64,000 nucleotides of DNA from the NCBI RefSeq assembly GCF_023715205.1, contig NZ_JAMBNR010000002.1, positions 406,577-470,576 of the forward strand, in the 5' to 3' direction. Shown here piece after piece: positions 1 through 9,498 of the stretch. Numbering within the stretch: the stretch's first letter is position 1; the number at the start of each line of letters is the position of its first letter. The position numbers and the translations under genes are program-made. The notes beneath the pieces were generated by a model. That model did not search any database. It was not told the DNA's origin and saw only the letters and a list, made by a program, of their open reading frames with translations. Source of the DNA: Mesobacillus maritimus (GTDB lineage Bacteria; Bacillota; Bacilli; Bacillales; Cytobacillaceae).

Positions 1-1328
1 TCCGTTCCGACGGGGGGTTAATGAGTATTCCTGCGGCTTCATCTCGACCTGTACATACGATGCTTTCCGGTCCATCCGGTGGAGTGACCGCTTCTGCGAT
101 GATCGGAATTCAAACAGGCTTTCGCAACGTGATTTCCTTTGACATGGGCGGGACTTCTACGGATGTATCCTTAACATATGATGGAAGTCCTCGTGTTTCA
201 AGGGAAACAAAAGTTGGGGTCTTCCCGGTAAAATCTCCTTCCTTGGAAGTGGTAAGTATTGGAGCAGGTGGCGGTTCGATTGCACACGTGCCACTCACAG
301 GGGCTTTACGCGTAGGTCCACAAAGTGCCGGCTCTGAGCCGGGTCCAGCTAGTTATGACCGAGGCGGCGAAGAACCAGCTGTTACGGATGCCAATGTTGT
401 TTTAGGCTATTTACCTCCTAGTCTCGTAGGCGGTGAAATGAAGCTCAATGTCGATAAAGCCAAAGACGCGGTTCGGAAGGTAGCCGATAAGCTTGAGATT
501 GACATCTACAAGGCAGCAAAAGGAATTTACGATATCGTCAATGAAAATATGTATGGAGCGACCAGAGTCGTCTCAGTTGAAAAAGGGTATGACCCTCGTG
601 AATTTTCGTTGTTAGCTTTAGGGGGAGCAGGACCACTACATGCCAATGCGCTTGGAAAATTATCAGGAAGCTTCCCGGTGATTATTCCGCCAACGGCTGG
701 CGTTCTCTCGGCTCTTGGATTTTTACAATCTGTAATTCGAAATGAATATTCAAAGACCTTTATTTATACATTAAGTCAGTTAGACGTTTCAACTGTCGTT
801 TCTGAGCTTAAGGGCCTTGGCGAGGAATGCGATCACTGGCTCAACCAGGAAGCTGTTCCTGAAGAGCAGCGCACAGTTAAATATGAAGTGGATGTGCGTT
901 ACTATCGTCAAGGTCACGAAATCCCAATTGAAGTTCAGCTTTCTAAAATTGAAGAAAATGGCTTAGAGCTGATTAGCAATCAGTTTGGCGATATTCATGA
1001 ACAAACTTATGGTTTTAAAATGGATGCGGAAGTCGAGATTGTCAATATTCGCGCGGTTGCGGTCGGAAAAGTGAATTCTCCAGAAATTCCAGTGAACGAA
1101 GCAGGAACAGAGGATGCCTCACATGCCATTATGGATCCAGACCATCAAGCTTATTTTGAAGAGCGGTTCGTGAAAACCCCAATCTATGATCGAGCATTAT
1201 TACAGCCTGCCAACAAAGTAATAGGGCCTGCTATCATTAGTCAAAAAGATAGTACAACACTTGTGTTACCGGGGTATTTTGCTGAAGTCGATCAGCATAT
1301 GAATCTGTTAATTCAAGAGGAGGTATAA
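1..1328 (+). CDS. hyuA: Hydantoinase/oxoprolinase A subunit, 5' truncated by window edge
   Basis: The frame is open from the first bases of the window (codons from position 3 read RSDGGLMS), so the first ATG at 21 is internal and the N-terminal part lies outside. The visible 442 residues contain the acetate/sugar-kinase-like phosphate motif FDMGGTSTDVSL and the glycine-rich stretch SIGAGGGSIAH, typical of the HyuA/acetone-carboxylase ATPase family, which opens cyclic amides such as hydantoins or 5-oxoproline with ATP. It ends 4 bases before hyuB, whose ribosome site (AAGAGGAGGT, 1315-1324) lies inside this gene, so the two are translated together as a cytosolic two-subunit enzyme. The family is secure; the substrate is not readable from sequence. 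Confidence 0.9.
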   Translation, partial: RSDGGLMSIPAASSRPVHTMLSGPSGGVTASAMIGIQTGFRNVISFDMGGTSTDVSLTYDGSPRVSRETKVGVFPVKSPSLEVVSIGAGGGSIAHVPLTGALRVGPQSAGSEPGPASYDRGGEEPAVTDANVVLGYLPPSLVGGEMKLNVDKAKDAVRKVADKLEIDIYKAAKGIYDIVNENMYGATRVVSVEKGYDPREFSLLALGGAGPLHANALGKLSGSFPVIIPPTAGVLSALGFLQSVIRNEYSKTFIYTLSQLDVSTVVSELKGLGEECDHWLNQEAVPEEQRTVKYEVDVRYYRQGHEIPIEVQLSKIEENGLELISNQFGDIHEQTYGFKMDAEVEIVNIRAVAVGKVNSPEIPVNEAGTEDASHAIMDPDHQAYFEERFVKTPIYDRALLQPANKVIGPAIISQKDSTTLVLPGYFAEVDQHMNLLIQEEV

Positions 1329-1332
1329 GCTT

Positions 1333-3096
1333 ATGGTGAAAATTGATTCAATCACAGTCGATATTATTGAAAACGCACTCAAGAATATAAAAGAAGAAAT
1401 GGATGTGACTTTATTCCGTTCCGCCATGTCTCCGGTCATTCGGGAACAACATGACTGTTTTCCGATGATCACCGACCCAGAAGGCAAAATGGTGGTTGGA
1501 AACTTTGGCTCCCATGTACCAGAAGTTGTCAATCAATTTGAGGAAGGAATCCATGAGGGCGATGTGATTTTCGTCAGTGACCCTTATAGTACAGGTGGTT
1601 CGATTTCTCATATCAATGACTGGATGATCATTCTGCCGATTTTTCATCAGAATGAAATTGTTGGCTATTCCTCGATGTTTGGTCATGTGATGGATGTCGG
1701 CGGACCGGTGCCTTCCAGTATGCCGGTTACGGCCACAACAATCTTTGGAGAAGGAGTCCGCTTTCCACCAGTAAAGCTATACGATAAAGGGGTTTTGAAT
1801 GAATCCATCATTAAAATCATGAAAGCAAACACAAGAACTCCATTAGAAAACTATAGTGATTTAATGGCTCTCGTCGCTTCCTGCCGAACAGCTGAAAAGC
1901 GTGTGAAAGAATTATGTGAACGCTTTGGAACCGAGAAATATTTGAGTGCTTTAAATGCATTACTAGAACGGACCAATGTCATGATGCGTCAGTTAATCCA
2001 GAACTTCTTGCCAACGGAACCTGTATCCTTTGAGGACTATATTGATGATGACGGTTTAGGAAATGGTCCATTTAAAATGAAGCTGACGGTTTGGCGCGAA
2101 GGAGATAATGCGTATTTTGACTGGGGTGGAACCGATAAGCAAGCGCCAGGACCCATCAACTACTATTTGAGTGAGCCGATGTTTAAGATGTTCATTGGAT
2201 CGTTCTTGATTTCCGTTTTTGACCCAGCGATTAACTTTAATGATGGTTTCTATGAAGTGCTTCATATTAAAACACCAGAAGGCTCGCTAATGCGACCGAA
2301 AGCACCGGCCGCATTAGGTTGCCGTACGCATGCCTTGAGTCGACTATTTGATGTATTGAGCGGGGCGCTCTCGATCAATACACCGGAAAATAGTCCAGCA
2401 GCAGGGTATGGAACGAGCCCGTATTTTATCTATTCTGGGTATGACGATGAAGGGCGTTATTTTAACTTAATGGAAGTCATGTACGGAGGATTGCCTGGTC
2501 GACCGATTGGCGACGGGATTGACGGACATTCCTGGTGGCCAGCGTTTGTCAATATCCCGACAGAGTACTTAGAAACGTATTATCCATTATTAGTAAATTC
2601 GTATAAAACAGGGACCGATTCTGGTGGAGCTGGCTTGAATCGTGGCGGGAATTGCAATGAGAAATTATATACCATTCTGGCAGAAGGAACCGTTTCCATT
2701 CACGATGACCGCTCGATTATCCAACCATGGGGCATTAACGGTGGAGAACCAGGTTCTTCCTCATCTAAAATGTTGATTAAAAAGGATGGAACACGTATTC
2801 CGCTTCCATCAAAAGTTGATAACGTAGAGGTAGAAAAAGGAGACCAAATTCTCTTTATCACAGGAGGAAGTGGGGGATGGGGCGATCCACTTGAAAGAGA
2901 GGTAGAAAGAGTACGCTTAGATGTGGCTCGTGGACTTGTGAGCGTCGAGAAAGCCGCACAATCTTATGGCGTTCTTTTTACCGATCATCTTGAAGTAGAT
3001 CAAGCCAAGACCGAAGAAACTCGAGCAAAAATGAAGCTTGAGCGAGGAAAGCTAGAGTCCTTTAACTTTGGAAACCGTGAAAAAGTAGTTCAGTAA
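1333..3096 (+). CDS. hyuB: Hydantoinase/oxoprolinase B subunit
   Basis: 587 aa, full length for the HyuB family. It has the family opening VDIIENALKNIKEEMD, the early segment FGSHVPEVVNQ and the late glycine-rich segments SGGAGLNRGGN and ITGGSGGWGDP. HyuB partners HyuA in ATP-dependent hydrolysis of cyclic amides (hydantoin, 5-oxoproline, N-methylhydantoin); the exact substrate is unknown. The ATG at 1333 has AAGAGGAGGT eight bases upstream. A strong terminator follows directly, so hyuB is the last gene of the operon. No transporter or regulator for it is visible in the window; these would lie upstream. Confidence 0.9.
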   Translation: MVKIDSITVDIIENALKNIKEEMDVTLFRSAMSPVIREQHDCFPMITDPEGKMVVGNFGSHVPEVVNQFEEGIHEGDVIFVSDPYSTGGSISHINDWMIILPIFHQNEIVGYSSMFGHVMDVGGPVPSSMPVTATTIFGEGVRFPPVKLYDKGVLNESIIKIMKANTRTPLENYSDLMALVASCRTAEKRVKELCERFGTEKYLSALNALLERTNVMMRQLIQNFLPTEPVSFEDYIDDDGLGNGPFKMKLTVWREGDNAYFDWGGTDKQAPGPINYYLSEPMFKMFIGSFLISVFDPAINFNDGFYEVLHIKTPEGSLMRPKAPAALGCRTHALSRLFDVLSGALSINTPENSPAAGYGTSPYFIYSGYDDEGRYFNLMEVMYGGLPGRPIGDGIDGHSWWPAFVNIPTEYLETYYPLLVNSYKTGTDSGGAGLNRGGNCNEKLYTILAEGTVSIHDDRSIIQPWGINGGEPGSSSSKMLIKKDGTRIPLPSKVDNVEVEKGDQILFITGGSGGWGDPLEREVERVRLDVARGLVSVEKAAQSYGVLFTDHLEVDQAKTEETRAKMKLERGKLESFNFGNREKVVQ

Positions 3097-3103
3097 ATAA
3101 AAA

Positions 3104-3152
3104 GAAAAATAGGCACTCATGGTTATATGAACCATGGGTGTCTATTTTTCTG
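3104..3152 (+). terminator. Rho-independent terminator after hyuB
   Basis: A long stem of about 21 bp (3104-3124 paired with 3130-3150, loop ATATG) containing GGCACTCATGGTT on the left arm, with an A-run before and a T-run after, immediately downstream of the hyuB stop. The A/T flanks may let it work in both directions. Confidence 0.9.
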
Positions 3153-3998
3153 TTGATTGATTTCATACGCTGATTTGTACATTTAGCTTTTTATGTTTAG
3201 GCAGTATAGAACCAACCTCCTTCCCGCATGATGTAAAGTACAGTTTTTACTTTAAGCAATTTGCACGAGGAACACGAAGAAATAAAGTCTGCATGACGTT
3301 TTGGGTTTTTGATTTCGGCAAATAAATGATGATCCAGTAATTCGCGAAAACGAAAACGTCCATGATTACGTGTAACAAGCTGTGGAACAAGAATAAGGGG
3401 GGCGCACCGTTTCCAATTGGGGTAGCCCTGTGGACTTTTAGGTATGATGGATATTCAAATCCAATTGTCATAGATAATATAGTTGTGGTCAAAATACTAC
3501 TAGTGAATTTAACCGTGAAGAAAGAATGTGGATGAGCGTTTTGCGACTATAAAGGTGTTAGAACAGGTGTACATAAGAAGGGGAATGAGCGGAAATATAG
3601 AGGGGATTTTTTGAGTAGAGATGATTGGGATGATTCCTGATGATGAGTTTGTGGACTTGCTAAATATCTGGATGAACCGGTAATAAGATTTCGCCAGATT
3701 ACCAAAGATCATATCCAAACTGTCGGGTCGATTGTGACTGCAGTAGCCATCTTTCACATAGGGATGGCTTAAGGATTATGGTTTGCCAAAGCACAAACGG
3801 TACAAAAATAAATAGAAGTAAGATAGAGAATACGTTCAACGTTGAACCAAATACCGCTGCCAAACATGATTTATAAAATCGAAGCGCAATGACATGACTG
3901 TTAGAGAAATTAGTGAAGGAGTAAACAAAAGATACGTTGATTAAATAGTTTATATATTTGATTAAACTACCAGATTGGATTGGAGAAAGGAAACGACC
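3153..3998 (+). other. Intergenic stretch without a convincing gene
   Basis: About 850 bases. Open frames on the minus strand (3247-3492, 3509-3757, 3699-4004) have no ribosome site and no recognisable motif, and forward frames are interrupted often. The base composition is not unusually AT-rich, which suits decayed coding DNA, but I could not identify what it came from. Confidence 0.4.
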
Positions 3999-4271
3999 AT
4001 GCATAAGGGTGACAAAGTATTAATTACAAAAGCCGGAAAATATTATCATTACATGGATGATGATTGTCCAACAACATCAAGGATTTTATCAGGGAGAACT
4101 GCTGCAACGAAGATTCTAGAAACAGAAGCCAAAAGAAGAGGGTACACACTTTGTCGGCACTGTGCAAAAGAATATGCAGAAGATTTGGCTGAAAGGAAAG
4201 GGTGCGGTACAGCTGCAATATTATTCCTAACTGCAGGAATCAGCGCGTTTAGCGCATGGGTTTTTTATTAG
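3999..4271 (+). CDS. Small Cys/His-motif protein with C-terminal membrane segment
   Basis: 90 aa. The frame extends to a TTG at 3975, but the ATG at 3999 has GGAGAAAGG 8 bases upstream and is the likely start. The middle shows YYHYMDDDCP followed by GYTLCRHC: a His...Cys...CxxC pattern like the zinc-binding motif of Ada-type domains often appended to nucleases and lipoproteins. The last about 18 residues are hydrophobic and likely form one membrane helix. There is no operon partner. The function is unknown; metal binding is inferred from the Cys/His spacing only. Confidence 0.65.
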   Translation: MHKGDKVLITKAGKYYHYMDDDCPTTSRILSGRTAATKILETEAKRRGYTLCRHCAKEYAEDLAERKGCGTAAILFLTAGISAFSAWVFY

Positions 4272-4531
4272 GGTTGATTGGAAATGCAAATCGTATATGA
4301 AAGATCATTAGTTTATTTGGCATAATCAATTTTGTCTCTGGTTAAGCCAGCTTTCTAAATTATAAATATGATCATTTTAGTAAGAGATTAAAATAGACCT
4401 GATTGGGAATAGTGACTGTCTGTCCAACATTGGATTATTAGGTTCCTGTTCTCATTACTTAGTATAGAGTTTACAAAAAAATAATTGATAAATTTGGTCA
4501 TAAGAAGTTAGGTGACACGAGAACAACAACC

Positions 4532-4735
4532 ATGAAGTACAAGGTTCGTCCCTATGCTTCCACAGCTGATCTTGATACACCCATTTATCGTTCCAAATTA
4601 TGGTATAATTGTATGGTGAAATATCGTACACATAATGAAATGGTAAAAGAAGTTTCACGCAAAAAAATAGAGTGGATTTCTTCTGGTGCTGTCATTAAAC
4701 GATTAACGAATATTGAAATTGATAGGGAGTTATAA
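4532..4735 (+). CDS. Possible small protein upstream of the UPF0178 gene
   Basis: 67 aa, basic, with no recognised domain. For: it stops 2 bases before the next ATG, a spacing typical of coupled genes. Against: no clear ribosome site, and an extended -10 element (TGGTATAAT, 4601-4609) lies inside it, so this stretch may instead be the promoter and leader of the UPF0178 gene. Treat as doubtful. Confidence 0.25.
   Translation: MKYKVRPYASTADLDTPIYRSKLWYNCMVKYRTHNEMVKEVSRKKIEWISSGAVIKRLTNIEIDREL
4601..4609 (+). promoter_or_regulatory. Candidate extended -10 promoter element
   Basis: TGGTATAAT matches the extended -10 consensus TGnTATAAT. No good -35 lies at the right distance, which extended -10 promoters can tolerate. 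It would start transcription about 120 bases upstream of the UPF0178 gene at 4738. Confidence 0.35.
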
Positions 4736-4737
4736 AG

Positions 4738-5178
4738 ATGAACATATATGTGGATGCCGATGCCTGTCCTGTTAAAGATATTATTATTTCAGAAGCTGCA
4801 AATGTAGGAATTCCAGTCATTCTTGTGACCAGTTTCTCTCACTATTCCAATGCGGAACAACCATCAGGAGTAGAAACAATCTATGTGGATTCCGGAGCAG
4901 AAGCAGCTGACTATCGGATTATGGGCTTAGCAAAAACAGGCGATTTACTTGTGACGCAAGATTATGGCCTTGCTTCACTAGCGTTAGCGAGAGGTTGCAT
5001 CGTACTCCATCATAAAGGCTATCGCTACACGAATGAGAACATAGATGAATTGTTACAGTCACGATATTTAAGTGCGATGGCTCGCAAAAGTGGAAAACGG
5101 ACAAAAGGACCCAAGCCCTTTACAGAAGAGGATCGAGAAAAGTTTAGAGAACTCTTTAGAATGACGATTTCACATTGA
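4738..5178 (+). CDS. UPF0178 family protein (YaiI/YqxD)
   Basis: 146 aa, the full family length. The N-terminus [16 protein letters not shown] is the family signature, followed by [26 protein letters not shown] and a basic tail with [13 protein letters not shown]. The fold is PIN/toprim-like with several conserved acidic residues, consistent with a nuclease, but no biochemical role is established. An AGGGAG ribosome site lies just upstream. The downstream Nmad3-type gene follows after 21 bases in the same direction and may be cotranscribed. Confidence 0.9.
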   Translation: MNIYVDADACPVKDIIISEAANVGIPVILVTSFSHYSNAEQPSGVETIYVDSGAEAADYRIMGLAKTGDLLVTQDYGLASLALARGCIVLHHKGYRYTNENIDELLQSRYLSAMARKSGKRTKGPKPFTEEDREKFRELFRMTISH

Positions 5179-5199
5179 TACATAAGGAGTGAAAATCAA

Positions 5200-6384
5200 A
5201 TGAAATTAGTTCTTAGTAGAAAAGGATTTGATTCTGGCAGTGGTGGATGTTTTTCTCCATATGATCACGATTCAGGGAAATACATATGGATTCCAATACC
5301 GGAAAAGGTAAGAAGTTATTCCAATCATATCAGGTATTCGGACATCAAACTTAGAAACGAATACATTAGTGGTCTAAAAGGATCCAACCTAAGTGAGGTC
5401 TATAAAAATGTAAAAGGGTCCCATTACGTAAATTTACGGAAAAAGGAGTACGCTGCCATCGATGATCATGAATTATTTGCTCACTTTGATCCAATGTTAG
5501 GGATTCCACCTTGGATGGTAGAAAGTCAAAACTGTAAAGTAGGCAAAGGTTTTGGTCAGTATAATGCTTCACCTATACTCGGAAACCACAATGTACATGA
5601 AGGATCTATCTTTTTATTTTTTGGAGGATTTCAGTCAACATCGAATAAAAAAATATCTGGGCATTATATTTACGGTTGGTTAAAAGTTAAGAAGAGAATA
5701 GAAACGTATAAGGAATGTACAGAAATACTTGAACAATATGACCTACATCATCATCCCCACATCACCGAAGCCGCATTTAATAGAAACCAGAAGAATTATA
5801 TTTTCTTACCTGACGAATGGTTATTTGAGGATTTAGGGGTCCCAGGCTGTGGTTATTTTACTACATTAAATAACAATTTATTACTCTCAAATAATAAAAC
5901 ATCTAATAAAGCCACTTGGAAACTGCCAATCTTTTTTTATCAAAATCTTTCACAAGTTCACCAAAAGACATGGAATAACACACACGATGGCTACTGTACA
6001 GTAAAAACAGGGATTGGGCAGGAGTTCGTTACAGAGCTGTCGGAAAAAGTAGAAGAATGGTTACGGGAGCTATTCTTGAAAAACGAAAAGAATATTTACC
6101 GTCATGTAACGCCTGATAAAGATAGGCGGGTGAAAGGTTTGGACTTTCGAGAATATTTAACACAGAAGCATATTCTGAGAAAGGGGGAAAAGGAATTACA
6201 GCCTGTTTCCGTTCAGCAATATGTCAATAGACTAAAAAGCATGCGTCGCCGCGGCATATATAAAGAAGAAAATCGGATTGATCCATCATTGATGGGGAAA
6301 ATCCAAGCACAGTATAAGGATTGGAAAACATATGTGAAGACCATTGAGCACTACTTAAATTATCAACGATACATCAATCGTTGA
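5200..6384 (+). CDS. Nmad3-type (nucleotide modification associated) protein
   Basis: 394 aa. The start MKLVLSRKGFDSGSGGCFSP matches the N-terminal signature of nucleotide-modification-associated domain 3, a family linked by comparative genomics to modified bases or nucleotides in phages and defence loci. The Nmad3-like part covers about residues 1-280 (with FLFFGGF and HHHPHI); residues about 280-390 are a basic, helical extension with no recognised domain (REYLTQKHILRKGEKE and MRRRGIYKEE), possibly nucleic-acid binding. The ATG at 5200 has AAGGAG upstream. The reaction is unknown. No base-hypermodification enzymes are nearby. Confidence 0.7.
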   Translation: MKLVLSRKGFDSGSGGCFSPYDHDSGKYIWIPIPEKVRSYSNHIRYSDIKLRNEYISGLKGSNLSEVYKNVKGSHYVNLRKKEYAAIDDHELFAHFDPMLGIPPWMVESQNCKVGKGFGQYNASPILGNHNVHEGSIFLFFGGFQSTSNKKISGHYIYGWLKVKKRIETYKECTEILEQYDLHHHPHITEAAFNRNQKNYIFLPDEWLFEDLGVPGCGYFTTLNNNLLLSNNKTSNKATWKLPIFFYQNLSQVHQKTWNNTHDGYCTVKTGIGQEFVTELSEKVEEWLRELFLKNEKNIYRHVTPDKDRRVKGLDFREYLTQKHILRKGEKELQPVSVQQYVNRLKSMRRRGIYKEENRIDPSLMGKIQAQYKDWKTYVKTIEHYLNYQRYINR

Positions 6385-7032
6385 ATCATACAATAAGGGA
6401 GCGTGGGGATGTACGTTGTGCTTCTTTTTATGTTAATTGTCATTTCATTTTCCGTGGTGTGAATTGCTAGGGGTTTTTCATGATTAGAGAGACAATAGAA
6501 AGTCGAGCGAATCACGAAAGGACGTTATGGCTTAAGTGCATGCCTGGTGTTTCTTTAAATTCCATGATTACCTACTGTAAAGGGACGGTGAGTACAATAA
6601 TGAAATTTAAACGGAAGAAGATGGTAAGTCCCTAGACTTCGGGAAGAAGCAACATTTTTTGGAGTTAAGATGACAAAAGATACGTTTGCTAAAGGAGTCT
6701 CCAAAGTAATTCCTATTGCGAGCAGTTGTATCTGCTAGTTAAACATTTCGTCAATGAGGAGAATGGGAAACCATTTTAGAAATACATTGTATGAGGGTAT
6801 TTTCTTTTAAAATTTACAACTTGTGGAATATAGAAATGTATAGACTCTCTTATCTATGATTATCGAATGTATTCAATTAAGAAATAATAGAGGTCTGTCA
6901 CTCAGTCAGTCAGGTATCTTTCCTGCACCGAGGACAGGCTCTTTTTGGGCAGGTGGAACACAAATCTTAAGCCAAAAGGGCTCTAGAATCATAATCTCAA
7001 TCCAAATTCCCTAATCTCTTTTTTCAAATGTT
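6385..7032 (+). other. Intergenic, nothing convincing
   Basis: About 650 bases of broken frames. A 17-codon open frame with a good leader (GGGAGCGTGGGG then ATG near 6409) encodes a hydrophobic peptide ending at a TGA, possibly a truncated membrane protein start. Around 6890-6955, GGTCTGTC and GACAGGCTC form an imperfect hairpin followed by TTTTT that may be an old terminator. Confidence 0.3.
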
Positions 7033-7302
7033 AATGACAACGCTACAAACGCCTTTATTCAACAGATTCGAAGAAGGCTATCTATTTTGGAAAGACCATT
7101 GACCACCGCCTGTGGCGATGGAAAAAGTTATATCTATTCAAAATTCAATCCAAAGTATGCTCAGATGGCGATCACTATCCTTCGAACGTATTACAATTTA
7201 TGTTTCCCTTTTAAATCAAACGGAACAAGGGAGACTCCGGCGCAACGATTGGGGATAACAGATAAAATTTTTGATTTGAAAGAAATAATCTATCTAAGGT
7301 AG
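7033..7302 (+). pseudogene. C-terminal remnant of a DDE-type transposase
   Basis: The open frame continues upstream of the ATG at 7087 (NDNATNAFIQQIRRR) and ends TPAQRLGITDKIFDLKEII. Phrases such as ILRTYYNLCFPFKS and TPAQRLG are typical of the C-terminal end of DDE transposases carried by Bacillaceae insertion sequences. No N-terminal or catalytic part remains, no inverted repeats are seen, and there is no start with a ribosome site. The assignment rests on resemblance; the IS family is not determined. Confidence 0.5.
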
Positions 7303-7390
7303 ATCGCTAATAATTAGCGATGTTTTTTTTGAATGAATACCTTGCATTATTATGTATTACATTTTATAGTATGGTTAGGAGGCGGTTTAT

Positions 7391-7732
7391 TTGGAAATAA
7401 ACAAAGAGGTTTTAAAAGGTCATATTGATACCATCATTCTCTCCATGTTAAGGGATGAGGATATGTACGGATATGAAATTGCCAAGTTTGTTCGAGAAAA
7501 GAGCGAAGAACAATTCGAATTGAAAGAAGGAACACTTTATTTATCATTAAAGCGCCTAGAGAAAAATATGTGGATAGAGTCCTATTGGGGAGATGAGCAA
7601 GGACCAGGAGGAAGGCGGAAATATTATCGATTAACTCCATCGGGTGAAGAGGGATTTGAACAAAAGCGCAAAGAATGGGAATTTGTAAAAAATATGATTG
7701 ATTCGTTTCTTGAAAGGGGAGAAAATAATTGA
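7391..7732 (+). CDS. PadR family transcriptional regulator
   Basis: 113 aa, the size of short PadR proteins. It reads GHIDTIILSMLRDEDMYGYEIAKFV, then ELKEGTLYLSLKRLEKNMWIESYWG and GGRRKYYRLTPSGEEG: the winged-helix core with the family's wing. It starts at a TTG (7391) preceded by AGGAGGCGG at 7377-7385. Its stop overlaps the TTG start of the next gene by 4 bases (ATTGA), so the two are coupled. PadR proteins of this type usually repress their own operon in response to membrane or drug stress; no operator was identified. Confidence 0.9.
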   Translation: MEINKEVLKGHIDTIILSMLRDEDMYGYEIAKFVREKSEEQFELKEGTLYLSLKRLEKNMWIESYWGDEQGPGGRRKYYRLTPSGEEGFEQKRKEWEFVKNMIDSFLERGENN

Positions 7733-8430
7733 GACAAGTGGAAGAGTACGTAAACAAGGTTTATCGGAGTGCGAAAGGCAACAAAGATGAAATCCAAGAT
7801 TTAAAAAGTGAAATGAAAAGTCATTTACTCGAATCTGTTCACGAATTAGTATCCGAGGGAAAAACTGAAGAGGAAGCTATTGAAATCGCTATTGAAAGAT
7901 TTGGTAAAGAGAATGAACTCCGATCACTGATAAATCAGGTATTTCACACACAAAAAACATTTGGAAAAAGACTATTAAATGCTGGATTAGGTATTTTTGT
8001 TCTTTCTTTAATCATCTTTATTATTACAATAATCCCAATCAATGATATTCACAAAGAACAAACGGCTATTGTTAACGATATTTTTGAAATTATTCCGACA
8101 GATGGACAGTTGTCTGAAGCAAATAAAATTGAGATAGAAGGAATTTTGGAGGATGCGAAATTTTCTGTTGGGACTGTAGTAGTTAAAAACTATTCAAATG
8201 GAGATGAGATCATATATGAATACACAACGTACGATAACCCTCTTATGAGTAAATTATACAGTTCTTATTTCACAGGTTCAGGACTGCATGGTGTATTTAT
8301 TGAATCTAAGGATTATTCATTTTTAGGATTATTGGTGTTGTTAGTCGGTGGAACAACCTTTGCGCTGTTTGCTATGTTATGGGCAATAATTAAAGCATAC
8401 AATAGACAAAAAACTAAGCTACTTAACTAA
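7729..8430 (+). CDS. Permease-prefix-domain membrane protein, PadR partner
   Basis: 233 aa. Residues about 1-75 are helical and charged, with KSEMKSHLLESVHELVSEGKTEEEAIEIAIERFG, the permease prefix domain 1 found beside PadR regulators. Two membrane segments follow: about residues 86-107 (LGIFVLSLIIFIITII) and about 198-222 (LGLLVLLVGGTTFALFAMLWAII), with an extracytoplasmic region of about 90 residues between them. It starts with TTG inside the padR stop. The role is probably membrane sensing or modulation of the PadR protein, by context only. Confidence 0.8.
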   Translation: MRQVEEYVNKVYRSAKGNKDEIQDLKSEMKSHLLESVHELVSEGKTEEEAIEIAIERFGKENELRSLINQVFHTQKTFGKRLLNAGLGIFVLSLIIFIITIIPINDIHKEQTAIVNDIFEIIPTDGQLSEANKIEIEGILEDAKFSVGTVVVKNYSNGDEIIYEYTTYDNPLMSKLYSSYFTGSGLHGVFIESKDYSFLGLLVLLVGGTTFALFAMLWAIIKAYNRQKTKLLN

Positions 8431-8461
8431 ACACGTTAAATATGGATTTAAATATTTCATC

Positions 8462-8494
8462 AAAAACGCTCAGATTTTTCTCTGAGCATTTTTG
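8462..8494 (+). terminator. Terminator after the PadR operon
   Basis: Stem GCTCAGA (8468-8474) with TCTGAGC (8481-8487), loop TTTTTC, followed by ATTTTTG. It lies 32 bases after the stop of the preceding gene. Confidence 0.8.
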
Positions 8495-8623
8495 CTTGCT
8501 ATTTAATATGCTGATTCATTGCTGAATTCCATGCTAATAAGTTTGCGAATTCTATGTTATTAGCATTTATCTCCTCACCAACCGAACCCGTTAGTATATT
8601 ACCCATGTCTCTTTTTGTTTTTT

Positions 8624-8935
8624 CTAAATCTCATCTGGTGAAATGATTCTAAATTTTAATTCTGAATTCGAATCTAAAACACCGATTACAACTTGATTAT
8701 CTTCGGTCAATGTTATGTATCTAAAATACTCACCACCAGAAAGCAAAACATCAGAGTCATTTGCCGCTTTTTCCAATTTCGCAAAGACATCTTCTGTGTA
8801 CTCAAGGCGAAAACCATAGTCCAATCCTTCGAATGAACTTCCTATCCAGGATAATAATAATTTTTTCAGTGAGAGTTTTTCAATTTCTGTTAAATGTTTC
8901 TTAAAGCGTAACTTATCTACTGTAACGGTTTTCAT
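8624..8935 (-). CDS. Hypothetical protein, 103 aa
   Basis: A small soluble protein starting MKTVTVDKLRFKKHL and ending ELKFRIISPDEI, with no domain I recognise. A GGAGGAG site lies about 12 bases upstream on the minus strand, which supports translation. A second ATG 6 bases earlier is in another frame. It faces the PadR operon convergently and has no partner. Function unknown. Confidence 0.55.
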   Translation of the reverse strand: MKTVTVDKLRFKKHLTEIEKLSLKKLLLSWIGSSFEGLDYGFRLEYTEDVFAKLEKAANDSDVLLSGGEYFRYITLTEDNQVVIGVLDSNSELKFRIISPDEI

Positions 8936-9178
8936 CTTCCATCACTCCTCCATGAGTATCAATTGTATACATTGTAGTCTGGACCATCAATATTATTCCC
9001 GTGTCAATTTATTTACATTTTAGTTACTTTACTTGAGATTTGATTTTAAAAATTGGCAATTTACAAACGGGTGCGATGCTTCAATAAAGAAGGATCACTT
9101 TTCTTATTAGAGTAACTGGCAGTTTAATTTAATTCGTGTTTATCTACTTATATGATTAGTACTAAGTTATAGAAGTAA

Positions 9179-9349
9179 GTGACACCAGGTCGAGTTTTGA
9201 AAATAAGTGTTGCATTAGATATTATCGAACGTGAAAGTGAAGGAGCTACTTATGAAGATCTTCAGGATATGATAAGTGGTCAATCAAATTGCAGATCTAT
9301 CTATGATGGAAAACTTTTGAAGCAGGTATTGCATGGGGAGGACAAGTAA
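9179..9349 (+). CDS. Possible small protein, coupled to the next ORF
   Basis: 56 aa from GTG at 9179 (the TTG at 9197 is an alternative), containing VALDIIERESEGATYEDL and ending KQVLHGEDK. Its TAA shares one base with the ATG of the next small frame (TAATG), and GGGGAGGA inside its end serves that frame. The ribosome site for its own start is weak, so it could be the tail of an older gene. No homology recognised. Confidence 0.3.
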   Translation: MTPGRVLKISVALDIIERESEGATYEDLQDMISGQSNCRSIYDGKLLKQVLHGEDK

Positions 9350-9465
9350 TGGGTCTTATCAATGATATTCCAACGGTTCAGGAGTTAATTGATAAAATGA
9401 TTCATTCAGTTGAAAAAGGATTGAGTCGTGTCGATAATTTTATTGGAGAACGAATACATAGATAA
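9349..9465 (+). CDS. Possible 38-aa protein
   Basis: Starts MGLINDIPTVQELIDKMIHS and ends FIGERIHR. The ATG at 9349 overlaps the previous stop and has GGGGAGGA 6-7 bases upstream, an excellent site. The predicted peptide is helical. Function unknown. Confidence 0.35.
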   Translation: MGLINDIPTVQELIDKMIHSVEKGLSRVDNFIGERIHR

Positions 9466-9498
9466 TTGTAAACAATAATGATTCATATTATCTAAAAG

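Noticed and set aside
3247..4004. Minus-strand frames of 81, 82 and 101 codons
   Set aside because: No ribosome sites, overlapping one another, no domain pattern.
4455..4658. 67-codon minus-strand frame
   Set aside because: Opposes the promoter and small frame at 4532, no start site, no motif.
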